NCBI GenBank assembly: GCA_032358165.1
Contig: JAALGY010000028.1
Span: forward strand, 1,116,001-1,180,000
Direction of reading: 5' to 3'
DNA from: Diplosphaera chodatii
Lineage: Eukaryota > Chlorophyta > Trebouxiophyceae > Prasiolales > Stichococcaceae
Length of the DNA stretch: 64,000 bases
The translations under genes were made by a program, and so were the position numbers. Of the stretch, positions 24,872 to 35,800 are shown piece by piece (positions within the stretch are counted from its first letter, which is position 1; each line of letters starts with the position of its first letter). Under the pieces are notes generated by a model. The model did not search any database. It was not told where the DNA came from and saw only the letters and a list, made by a program, of their open reading frames with translations.

Positions 24872-25771
24872 ATGGCTGCCAGGCCGGACGCCGCTAAGCT
24901 GACCGAAACACTGAGCGACTTGGAGGACTATCTGCCCACGGTCAGCCCTTCATAAGGCCTCGAGATACTCCAAGCAAATGCTTGCATAACCACACCACGG
25001 ACGGCACGTGGTGATCTCTTTGGCCTCCATCGCGCAGGTGCCTGACGAGCTGACAGCACACATCCTGAAGGTGCACGGCGCGCAGCTGCAGGATCCTCGC
25101 TTGTGAGTGCGCTAAACTGCATGGCTACATTCTGTACCTGTGTCAGTCTCAGTTGCGTGACCTGCACGTAGCCTGCAGTCATCGACAAGGCATGATCCAC
25201 TTGACAATGCGCAAAAAGAAATGTGCTAGAGGGAAGCTTAATCATTTCATAGCTCCGATGGCAGACGTTCAGATGCTGCTGTATCCTCAGGGTGCGTCTG
25301 GTGTCTTTGGCAGCTCAGAGGTTCCTTGCGGGTGTAATCAACGACACGCTACAGGTGCGGTCTAATTGCATGGCTTGGAAAGCTGTGCAATGGCCTTCAA
25401 CATGATCTGCCCCTGCAAGAATCTCCGTCTGATCTGTCGTGGCTTACAAAGCGTCTGTCACTGTGGCTGATAAAGCATCTGTCGCTGCGGGGTGCAGGTG
25501 CAGAAGCGGCGGAAGCAGGCGAGCGCCTGGCGCCAGAAGGAGCTGGGGTACAACGCCAAGGACCAGCGGCTGGTGCTTGCCACCGAGGACGTCGCTGAGG
25601 CGCTCAAGGAGGTCAGCCGATGCTCGCAGGAGGGTCCTGCCTCCTTTGGCATGCGACAGCAGGACATGAATCAGCTGTGACACTTTGGGGTTCACCTCAG
25701 GGTTATGTGCATTGCAGCTTGGTGTGAACGTCACGGCGCCGGCCTACTTTGCCAACGGGCAGATGCAGTAA
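24872..25771 (+). CDS. TAF10: TFIID/SAGA subunit TAF10
   Basis: Histone-fold subunit of TFIID and SAGA. Exons: 24872-24940 (MAARPDAAKLTETLSDLEDY), 25038-25102 (VPDELTAHILKVHGAQLQDP), about 25314-25354 (QRFLAGVINDTLQ), 25498-25611 (VQKRRKQASAWRQK, then DQRLVLATEDVAEALKE) and 25718-25771 (LGVNVTAPAYFANGQMQ). The PDEL motif, the histone-fold helix ending in NDTLQ, and the LATEDV...GVNV...YF ending are diagnostic of TAF10. The segment between 25102 and 25314, encoding part of the first histone-fold helix, is not resolved: a 25253-25295 exon can be read but does not fit the family well. Complete length would be about 120-130 residues, short for plants (about 134). Confidence 0.85.
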
Positions 25772-25966
25772 GAGGACCAGGCGTCACACTTGTAGCAGCT
25801 TTGAGCAGGTCCCTCTAGGCAGCTACAGTTCGTCAGCGGCTGCATTACTTTGATGCACTCAGCATCTGGAGCTGCGAGGCTCCAGTATGGCAGCAGCAGC
25901 AGCAGCTCAGCATGCCAGTGCCCAGCAAATGCAGGCTCATGGCGGCGGGGTAGCCCGAATAGAACC

Positions 25967-28900
25967 ATGGCTCTGCACAGCGCCACACGCGGCAGGCAGA
26001 TATCCCTTTCTCCAGCAGATTGCGGCAGCAGGCAGACATGTTTGAGCACCACGAAGTTCACACGACCCATGGTGGTCAGGCGCCATGCCACGCAGCAAAG
26101 GGTTGCTGCTTCGTCAGCTAGCGCGCCAGCGGTGCCTGCACCCAGGCCCGGCAGCACTGACGGGCTCTTCAGCGGCCTTCTGTCATCGCAGTATGACAAA
26201 GGTCGGTGGTGTGGTGAAACACCACTGCAAGTTGCACGCACGCTGGCCAAGATGCGTCTGCATCTGCTGTGCAAGTTGCGCTCTTGGACCCTGTTACCGT
26301 GCTGGAGATTCTGCACTGCATGCGCAGAAATTTTTGCGCTGGCCATTCCAGCATTGTTTTCGGTGCTCCTGGACCCGCTGCTGTCGCTTGTGGACACAGG
26401 TGGGCAAAGTGTCAGTCAGCCCGCAACTTCTGTGACACACATGTGTGAATGCCCCAAGTACGAGTTGCCAACAAGCGGCTGTCGATGTGTGATGCTGATG
26501 TGCTGCTGTGCGGGCGTGCAGCGATTGTGGGCCGCCTGGGCACGGCGCCGCTGGGCGCCGTCGGCCTGTCCACCCTGGTTTTCAACTTCAGCAACTTCCT
26601 GTTCTCCTTCCTGATGACGGTCACCACGCCCCGTGTCGCCGTCGCTGCAGCCTCCGGCAACAAAGCAGAGGTGCTTGCTCGACGCCTTATGCATTTGATT
26701 ATGCACTCAAATGCGTCAACAGGCTATTGCAGTGCTGCCTTGGGACCTCGCGATGCATCGCAACGTTGCTGCTTGGATGTGCATCAATGGACGATCACTA
26801 GTGCTGAAGCAGGGTAATGGCCATGCAGGCATCAAAGGTGACGGCCCAGGGGCTGCAGGTTGCAGCTGTGCTGGGAGTGGTTCTCACAGCTGCCATCTGG
26901 TTTGCAGCTCCCAACCTTGTCTCCCTCATGCGAGGTGAGCCTTCAGCAATGCACCAGCAAGTCACAGGTACTGCATGCTTCTCCAGCGGCCAGGGTGCTT
27001 GCTGGGCTCAGCTTGGGCCTCCTGCATGCCTGTGCTTGTACATGTCGAGTGCCCAACGTGACGGCACATCAGGCAGGCTTGGCTACAAGTGAGTTAGCAC
27101 TCACTCGACCGTGCAGCCAAGGGAGAGGTCGTTGGCTATGCGATCACCTACCTGCGCTGCCGCTGCCTGGCGACGCCTGCCATCCTGTCCATTTTTGTCA
27201 CCATCGGCAGCTTCCGGGGCCACCGCGACACTATGTAAGCCTGCCATGCGCAAAGCCAGTGTGCGCGGTAGCCTAGTTGCTGCATCACACAGCCAAGTGA
27301 ATATGCTATGTGGCCACTGACACCTCGGGGAGCACATGGGCCTGCAGCATGTCAACTGGTCCGGCAGCTGTCTGAGGATGCTGCAACATGCACTGTAGGA
27401 CGCCGCTGATTGCGGCCGTGGCAGCCAATGTGATCAACCTATCCTTGGACCTGATCCTCATCTTCGGCTTTGGCATGGGGGTCGCCGGTGCCGCCCTTGC
27501 CACATCCGCGAGCCAGTAAGACCCTTTTCCTCGACAGCATGTGATCCATCGCACCAATACAACATGGGGAGCAGATGGCAAGCTCTGCAGCCGTGCAAGG
27601 CCCACATGCAGTGCGGGGTGGTCAGGCAACAATGCAGCGCTATGACCCTCCCAGAAGTCCTGACAAATGCTGCGCTGCCCGCAGGTATGTCAGCGCTAGC
27701 GTGCTGCTGTACCTGCTGGTGCGGCGAGGCATGTTTGATCCAGCAGACCTGTTCAAGCAGCCACCGCACAACGAGCTGCTCTCGCTGCTTGCGGTGAGGA
27801 TGGCAGCAGCGACGCCCCTGGCGCCTGCAGCACCATGTACTCGGTCCAAGACCCGCTCTTGACCGTGCTGTGGGCTCTCCTTGTCTTGCTTGCTTGGTAT
27901 GTGCCCATTGAAGGCAACGAAAGCCGACGTCCCATTGCTTCACGTGATGCCAGGCGGGCGTGTCGCTGTCGTCGCGCAACATCATCTCCATGGCCGTCAT
28001 CCTGTTTGCGACGACCACCCTGTCCGGCCTGGGGCCCATCACCCTGGCGGCGCACGAGATCCTGCGCCAAGTCTGGATCTTCGCCATCCAGGTGATGTGC
28101 TGGCTGCTGGCTGTCATGCCTTCAGAAGCTCAAAAGCCAGTGGGCTGCAAAGCCTCCTGCATTGCATGTCAGCTGACGATCTCCGGCCGCTTCCACAGGC
28201 ATTCTCGGCACTGGACATCGCGACACAGACGCTGGTGGCAGCGTACAAGGGACAGCATCTGCACGCACGGGCCTTTGAGGTGGGCGCCACACCATCGACT
28301 GTCGGAAGCCACTCCCCGTGCCATGCATGCCGGAAGGCCTGTTTCCATGTAGCATGCTGCCAAGCGCTGCTCGAGTGCCTGCATACAACCTCGGTGCTGT
28401 GGAGCGAAAAGAGTTGAGCCCTCGTCGAGCCCTCTCGCAGCTCTATGACACCCCTGTTACGCAGACACAGGCAAAGCAGCCGGGCTGCGGCCATGGAAGC
28501 TGGTGCTGACATGACGGCAGCGGTGCGCAGGTGATCAAGCGCACGCTGCAGCTGGGCACCATCACGGGCCTCGTGATCGGCGGCGCCATGGCGGTGGGCG
28601 CCACAGCGCTGCCCTCCGTCTTCTCCAGCGACGCGCAAGTCATCGCCATGGCGCGCCGTAAGCACCTGACCATGCGCAGTGTTCTCGATGCTGCCTTGCC
28701 GACGTCGCCTCCATGCTGCAGCCGTGTGCACTTTCTTTGTCGCAGTGTGCAAGGATGCATGGTGACCGTGTGCTGCACTCCGAGTCAACGGTTTAGAGTC
28801 AGTCTGCCGCATGACCTGATCGATCCTTAAGACTCTGTAGGAAACCTGGCTGCCACCCTGGGCCCATGCAGGCGTGTTCCCTGTCCTGGCGGTGTACCTG

Positions 28901-29384
28901 CCCTTCGACGCCTGCGCCAGCATCGTGGACGGCTCCCTGCTGGGGGCAGGCAAGCTGTGCACCTGCTGCACACATGCCTGGACTTTGGTGAGCGCTGCTG
29001 CCAGTCCGCAAGGGTCACACAGTGCAAGCTTTACGGGCCTCCATCCCCTGTTGGCATTCTCTGCAGGCGATACAGGGTACCTGGGGAAGACCATGCTGGT
29101 CACTGGGACCGTCAGCTTTGCGGCGCTCTATCTCGTCGGCAAGGCTGGCCAATTGAGTACGTCAACCCCTTGATGGCTGACGCAGTGCCTTCCTCACGCT
29201 TGAGCTTGTTGTGCCGTCACACTGTGATGATGACATCCTACCCTGCTCTGCAGATCTGCTGACCGTTTGGCTCAGCATCAAGATCCTCACACTGGGGCGT
29301 GTGCTTTTCGGAGCAGCACGCATTTTTGGACAGCACTCTCCGCTGCAAGCAAAGCGGGGTAGCAGAGATGAAGATGATGATTGA
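25967..29384 (+). CDS. MATE efflux transporter, DinF/EDS5-like, probably plastid
   Basis: Twelve-helix multidrug and toxin extrusion transporter; the substrate cannot be told. Thirteen exons join in phase: 25967-26201, 26328-26399, 26522-26670, 26829-26934, 27117-27234, 27399-27515, 27685-27793, 27954-28091, 28199-28279, 28531-28657, 28872-28949, 29067-29156 and 29254-29384, about 516 residues. Family signatures are the first-helix LLDPLLSLVDTAIVGRLG, the FRGHRDTMTPLIAAVAANV loop (plant MATEs have RGFQDTKTPL) and AAHEILRQVW. The first 70 or so residues are Ser/Thr/Arg/Ala-rich, like a transit peptide; the Met at 25967 has a good context (ccATGG), and 26069 is an alternative. The intron after 28949 uses a GC donor (GCAG|GCAAGC). 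The closest plant proteins are the plastid EDS5/DTX45-47 group, by inference from the DinF-like motifs. Confidence 0.9.
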
Positions 29385-29850
29385 TGAGCGGCATTTGCTA
29401 AAAGAATGGGGCAGTCGATTGCATAAAGCCGGGGTCCAGACTAGTTATTGGGTTGACGGTCAATAACTACACACTTATGCTAAAGCATGCGCAGCATACA
29501 TCACGCGCATCAACAGAGGCCTTGTTCCGCATCCCCACAACGTGTGCCGTCAAAACAAATGCAGTATTACTGTCACCTGGTCGTTAAGACGTCATCAGAT
29601 GCCTGCCTGCAACTAAGATGCGACTGCTGTCCCCATGCGTCAGTCCCAGCATCTCTGCGTGCGCATGTCGGCTAAAACAACTCTTCTATCAGTGTTGCTG
29701 TAAGAAAGGCTGCAGTATGCATCTATAGATAGATGTGTAGATGCTAGCTATTATTGGCCGAGTGCACCCCACGCAGCGTGCCCGAAGCACACAATTGCTC
29801 GGCAACTAGGAAGCAGAACTACTGAAGTGCCACCGCTGCATGCGGCGCCT
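29385..29850. other. convergent 3' interval, MATE / DUF789 gene
   Basis: 466 bp of relatively AT-rich sequence between convergent stops. It contains a gttattgggttgacggtcaataac stretch with partial dyad symmetry near 29443-29467 and a short tctatagatagatg run near 29728. A TGTAA at 29699-29703 could serve the MATE transcript. No coding signal. Confidence 0.45.
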
Positions 29851-32800
29851 TTACTGCACGACGGCCATGCGACGGTTGAAGAACTCGAAGTCGCCATGCT
29901 CGAAGTCGTCCTTGCTGCAGGGCCGCCACCCGTGCTGCCCCTGCACGTGCAGCCCGGTGCCCCTCGCCAGCGCCCTGGCCATCCCGCGCATCATGTTCAC
30001 CTGCAGCCAGGCTCGCAGCAGGCTACAGTTGTGCTGCAAGCCATCCAGACGGAGTGGTGGCTTGCTGATGGACCACAGCGTGCATGAAGACAGCTCCTGC
30101 TCGTGCTGCTGCAAGCCAGGCGATGCTGGTGAGGCAAACGCCTGAAGCAAGGGCTGCTGGTCACATCTCTGGCACGACTTGTATTAGAACCAGGCGCACC
30201 TCCCAGTCGGTCACGTGGCGCTGCACGCGGGCGGCGAGCGTGTCCGGCAGCGGCCCCGCCCCCGTGGCGTCCGGCAGCCGCTCGAACCAGCGCTCGCCCT
30301 GCATGTTGTCCCACATCAGGCCTGCGCCAGGCAGCGGACCACCCTGAGAAAGTGTGTGTTGTGACAACCACTGCAATGGTACGTGGCATCGTGCAGGTCG
30401 GCTGGGTAGCATTACATACACATACACATTTCGCATCAAATGTTGGAAATGCGATGGTCCATGTGCGCACCCTGCACCGGTGCACACCACAGCCGCGGCT
30501 CTGTGCCGCCTGTGTGCGATGCGTCCTGCGGCAGCGGCGGCAGCTGCTGCAGCGCGAGGCTGTGGAACGTCAGGAAGCGCGCCGTGAGCGGCGCGTCGGG
30601 TATCCGGTACACCGGGTACCATGCCACCGCGAACCTGCAGTGCCATGACCAGTTTCGGCTTCACGGGAAAGCCTGTAAGCGAGTCTGGCTTGCTGGAGTT
30701 GTCCTGCCCGGCCTTGGGGTGAGCAACAAGGCAGCCCTGACAGCCGGCACACCACGAACTTCAGCGTGTTGCACTGGCCAAGTCAGACTTGGTGGCATGT
30801 TGCTGAGCCAGGGCCGCACGAGCCGGGGGCTGCACAAAGCAGCGGGCAGCTGCAGGTGTCGAGGGCCCGCCCGCATGCAGGGGCCCCGAGCTCAGCCGCC
30901 GGTCTGGACACCGGTGCGCATGGCTGCCAGGTCGAGGCCCCTGGAACGGGGGAGCGCAGGGGGCCGCACCAGGAGGCGGGGTGCAGCTTGGCCAGGGGCT
31001 GGTCGAACAGCAGGCGGCCGCCCGCGTCGGGGCGCTGCGCGAGGCCCGCCATGGCGGCGTGCAGCGGCGCCCGCGAGTACGGGTTCTCCCCCACCGAGTG
31101 CTGCGCCAGCAGTCGCATGTGCTTCGAGCCCCCGCGCCGCGCCGCTGCACACCCGCATCGGGCACACAGCTTGTCAACTGCTTTTTCCACGGACACAAGC
31201 TTCAATGCATTGATGTGTGATATGCTGTGGTAGACATGGACACAAGGTCCTGCAGCATCACGTGCTGGGTGGGTGTGGATCAGGCGCCCTTCTATGTGAG
31301 ACATCACGGTATTCGGGGCATGGCACGCCCCAGGTACTGCAAATGTGAACCCACCCTGGTCGCAGGCGTACAGGCGCTCCCCTCCCGCCGGCGGCGGGTC
31401 CGGCACGTCCGCCATCTGCACGCTGGCGAACAGCTGCAGCCCGGACAGCAGCGGCACAAAGTAGGCGTGCGCGGGCCTGCAGGCAGCACACGCTACATAA
31501 TCAGGCCTAGCGGCAAGTGCCCTCAGTCTCAGGAGCAATGTGGCGACCTCCAAATCCTGCGGGAGGCATGGGCCGCAGGACCGCACCCTCGTGCCCCGCC
31601 GCAGGTGAAGACCTCCTGACCGTACACGCTGGCCTCCGTGTAGAACGCCCACAGGTCGCCCTGCAGAGGCAATCAGGCACATGATACTGGCACCTCGAGC
31701 CTCAGGACAGCCCCACAGCCTGTTGCGCTGAACAGCACAGGGTTCAGTTGTACATACACCTGCTGCCACACAGCAACAGCGTCTGCTGAAAGCTATCCAC
31801 ATCGCGACAGCACACACGGCTCGGCCCGCACCAGGGTCAGTGGCTTGGCGCCGGGGCCCGCCGGCTCGGCCACGACGGGCGTGACGGAGGCCAGCAGGCG
31901 CTCGACGTCGGTGGCGGCGGGCGGCGGCGGCGGGGGGCTGGGCGCCAGCGGCGCCGGCCCCGCCGACACCGTGCGCCGGTGCCCCTCCTGGTCCGGCGGC
32001 GCCTGCGACGCGGGGTGCAGGGTCAGCGCTCAGCAGCGCACATGTAGCACAGCATGCTCCGAAACAAGCCGTACGACTGCTGTGCAGCTGCCAGTCGAAC
32101 GAGGACGCATTACGTGCCGTGTCCCACGGTGCGGGACCAGGCACTCCCACGATTGGCCACGGCTCAGTGAGCGCACCTGCAGCGGGTCGCGGCTGTTGGG
32201 CCGCGGCTCCACCTGCTCTGGCGGCTCAGCCGCCGCCGGCTGCCCCAAAGCTGCAGCGTCTCCCGCGGGCGTGGGCGTGCACGGCGGCGCCGGCGGCGGC
32301 GCCTGCAGCCCCAGCACATGTGACGGCTCCACCACGTGCAGCCGGCCTTGCAGCGCGACAGCACATTGAGGACCGGGTCTGCAGTTGGCCAGGGGTCAGA
32401 CAGTCACACTGGAGCACCTGTGTCAGCAGGCGCAGCTGCTGCTGCAGGCCCGGGGGCAGCATCATGCCGTGCAGGCTGGTGGAGCTCAGGGACCGCTCGT
32501 ACGCTCGCGGCAGGGACGGCGATGCCTGCAGCCAGCAGTCAACACCACCAGATTATCCTCTGCTCTTGCTGCGCACATGCAACATGGTTTCTGCCTGATG
32601 ATAGCTCATGTGAGTGGGCATTGTCGCTTGGTTCCGGGCAACTTGGGAAGCAGAGCAGGTGCCCGACGAGCGCACCTGAGCCGCTGCAGCTGCGAGGAGT
32701 GCCCGGTCGTGCGGCTGCACCTTGTCGTGGCCTGGCAGCGGGGTGCCGGGCAGCGCAGCTGCCTGTGCTGCAGCTGCGGCGGCAGCTGAGGATCCGCTGG

Positions 32801-35800
32801 CGGCGGCTGTGGTGGCAGCGGCAGCGGCCCGGCTGGCTGCCACATCCCGCCGTGCTTCAGGCGTCCTCGCATGCGGTGCCTCCATGACGCCGCCCGCTGT
32901 GACTCCGCCCGCCTGCAGCCGCTGTGGCGGTGACATCGACAGCAGTGGCTGCTGCGCCTGCAGCGGCTGCAGCGTCTGCTGTGCCGGCGGCGGCTGCTTC
33001 GGCATGTCGCGTTCGGCTGGCGCCAGACCAGCTTCACGCGCTGCCGGCCTGGCTGCGGGGGGCGGCATGGAGCGCGAAAGCTGCGCGCCGGCGCCAGCTG
33101 CAGGCGGCGTGCCCAGCGGCTGCGGCACGGCGGGCTCCTGCTGAGCAGCGCTGCCGGCCGCCCGCGGGACGCCGGCGAGCGGCGGGGAGGCGGAGCCGCG
33201 CCGCAGCGTGCCGTCCGGGCTGAGGCTGCGGCCGTTGAGGGCCGGCAGCTCCAGCGGCGGTGGGCGCTGCACCTGTGCCAAGTTGGTTGACAGGCGCTTG
33301 TGTCATATACCCGTTCATCAACGACAGGCTACAGGGGGTCGGCAACCAAAGGCAATGCACAGCAGTGACACCGTGGGCACAGCTTGCTATGCAGCACCTG
33401 GCGCCTGGGTGGCGTGGTGGCCGGCGCGCCGACAGCTGTGCCGGGGTGCACGCCCAGGCTGGACGCGGTGTGCTGCGGGTGGGGCACATCCAGCGGCGGC
33501 GGCCGCTGCGGCAGCGGCCCCGCAGCGAGCCTGTCGCCCAGCAGCTGGGCCCCGAGGCCCGGCGGCCGCTGCAGCTGCCGCACCGGCGTCTGCGGCGCCT
33601 GAGCACACAGAAGCACGAGGGTCTGCAGGAGCTTTGAGAGACACCGCGACACTGGAAGCACAACAGGCTGCCGTGAAGCCGGCTGAGGTTCGCAACTTGA
33701 GGCCAGGGTGCGCACCGAGCGTGTGGCCGAGCCCGATGGCTGGTGCGCTGGAGACAGCGGCGGCGGCTGCGGCGGCGACGACGAGTCTGGGGGCTGGGAC
33801 GCCCCGTCCTCCGGCGGCGTGCCCCGCCAGGGGGGCGTCTGCGGCGGCACCTCCTCCGGGAACAGGCCCGCCTGCTGCTGCTGCAGCAGCTGCCGCGTGA
33901 GGTGCTGCCGGAGCTGGAAGGGGGACACCTGGGGCGACGGCTCGGCAGCCGCCTCGCCGGGCGGCGCCGACGACCCCGGGTCGTGTCCCACATGCACGCG
34001 CAGGTTCGCCTGGGAGCCGCTCCGTGACGAGGGACGCCCAGCGGCGGGAGGGCGCTGCACCTTGCTGCCGCCCGCGGCGCTGGCGCCCCCGGGCTGCGTC
34101 CCGGGGGCGCCCCTCTCGGCTGCTGTGGCTGCAGGGGCGCTGGTGCCGGGCCGCTCGGCCGCCCTGTCGGCTGCGGCCGCGCGCGCCAGGCTGCCGCTGG
34201 AGGCTGCGGAGGGGCTGTTCTCCTCGGCGGACCAGTAGCTGGGCTCCGAGCTGCTGTCGGGCGTCAGGCTGGAGTCCGACTGCAGCGGCTGCTCTGCCAA
34301 TGAGCTGAAGGCGGTGCCTGCGGCGTGCAAACAAGCTAGGTCAGACTGCATTCGAAGGCTTTGGGTGGCACTTGGCAAGCTGATGGTGCGGCACCGACTT
34401 CCCAGCATACACAGGGTTTCCAACAGTTGAGGGTTTGCATGTCTTGTGTATACCTGCAGATGCTGATGCTAGCAGCGTCTGCCTGTGCAACTCCAGTGCA
34501 GCAGGATTGAGGCTGTCTAGCCCCTCTGTCTGTTGCAGCTTGTCGGCACTGGCTGCCTGCTGCTGGTGCGGCTGCTGTTGTATCTGCCGCGGCTGCGCCC
34601 GCTGCTGGTCGTCAGCGTGCGCCTGTGCTGTCTGCGGCTGCTGCCGTCGAGCAGCCCTATCGGTCGCTGCAGCAGCAGGGTCATTGGTTTGCGCCGGCAC
34701 GTCGACAGCACGTGACACTGCACCAGCGCTGCCTCTGTTGGCGGCCGGCTCGCTGTGCCGTCGGCTGCTGGCCGGCGTGGTCGCTGGCACATTGGCGGCC
34801 GGCGCTGCGGCCGGGTCTTGGCCCGTGCTCTGTGCTGGGGGGTCTGCAGGCGGGTCGCTGCCCAAGCATGCAGCGACCACCTCGGAAGCCGGCTGCTGGA
34901 CGCCCTGCAGCGTGCTCCGCCGCAGCTGCGGCGGCACGTACAGCGCGGGCGCGGGCCGCGGCGTGCGCTGCCTCGCCGACGCGCCGGCACCGCCGGCCCC
35001 TGGGGATGCCTGCTGCGAGCGCGGCGGCGTCTGGTGGCCCGACCCAGCCGCCTCGTCGCCCGTCGGCCGTGGCGCAGGGGCGCTGTTGCGGCGCGACGAC
35101 AGCGGTGACGCCTGGCCGGCGGGCGGCTGCGCGGGTGCCCTCGCAGGGCTGCCTGCCACGCCGTCACGCTCGACCGGGCTGACGTGCTGCTGCTGATCAT
35201 GCAGGCCGGCCGTGAGGCGCCCCGGCGGCATGCCTGGGCCGGCATGGCCGTTCATCATGGCCCGCTGCGGCGGCTCTGACACCTGGCGAGCCAGCTGGGC
35301 TGCTGGACGAGTCAACGCCTTCCTGGGCTGCTGTCGCACCGGGCTGTGCTCATCGCCGGCGGCGGTGGCCGTCACCTCTAGCGCCCCCGACAGCGCCCGG
35401 CTGGCAGCGGCGCGCGCCTCCAACCCGTCAACACTGGGCGCCGCTGCAGGCCGCCTGCTCACCCCGTTGGCCGCTGCGCTGTTTGCGGGCGTGCTGCCCG
35501 CTCTGCTGCCGGCGTCGGCGGCTGGTGTGGCGGCGTCACCCGCCTCTGCTGCTTCCTCTTGGTCCTGCTTCCTGCTGCCGGACCGCTTGCCGCGGTCATC
35601 CCAGTGCGGATGCAGGTTGCGGCGGCTGCGGCCGTCATCATCGCCATCGCTCCCACCAGCACCACCGCCTGTGATTACGCCATGAATGCTGCAACACCCG
35701 GGTACGGTTGCAGTGTATGGTGGCTGCTTTGACACCAGCGCAGCATGAGGCATGCTGCATGTCAGTGCAGTGTTCTGCTATATGTCACCGTTGCCAATGC

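Noticed and set aside
29443..29467. dyad around gttattgggttgacggtcaataac as a terminator or operator
   Set aside because: The symmetry is partial and short, it lies in a eukaryotic 3' interval, and a vaguely similar ttattgggtcgac at 17444 shows no shared context.
32722..34308. long plus-strand frames rich in Ala, Arg and Pro opposite the DUF789 gene
   Set aside because: They are shadows of GC-rich, low-complexity coding sequence; they have no family motifs, and the minus-strand exons have good splice sites and phase.
34341..35753. 470-residue minus-strand open frame as a stand-alone gene
   Set aside because: Its apparent Met lies in intron sequence. The exon that matters (34454-35668) begins at a splice acceptor in phase with the preceding exon, so it is an internal exon of the DUF789 gene.
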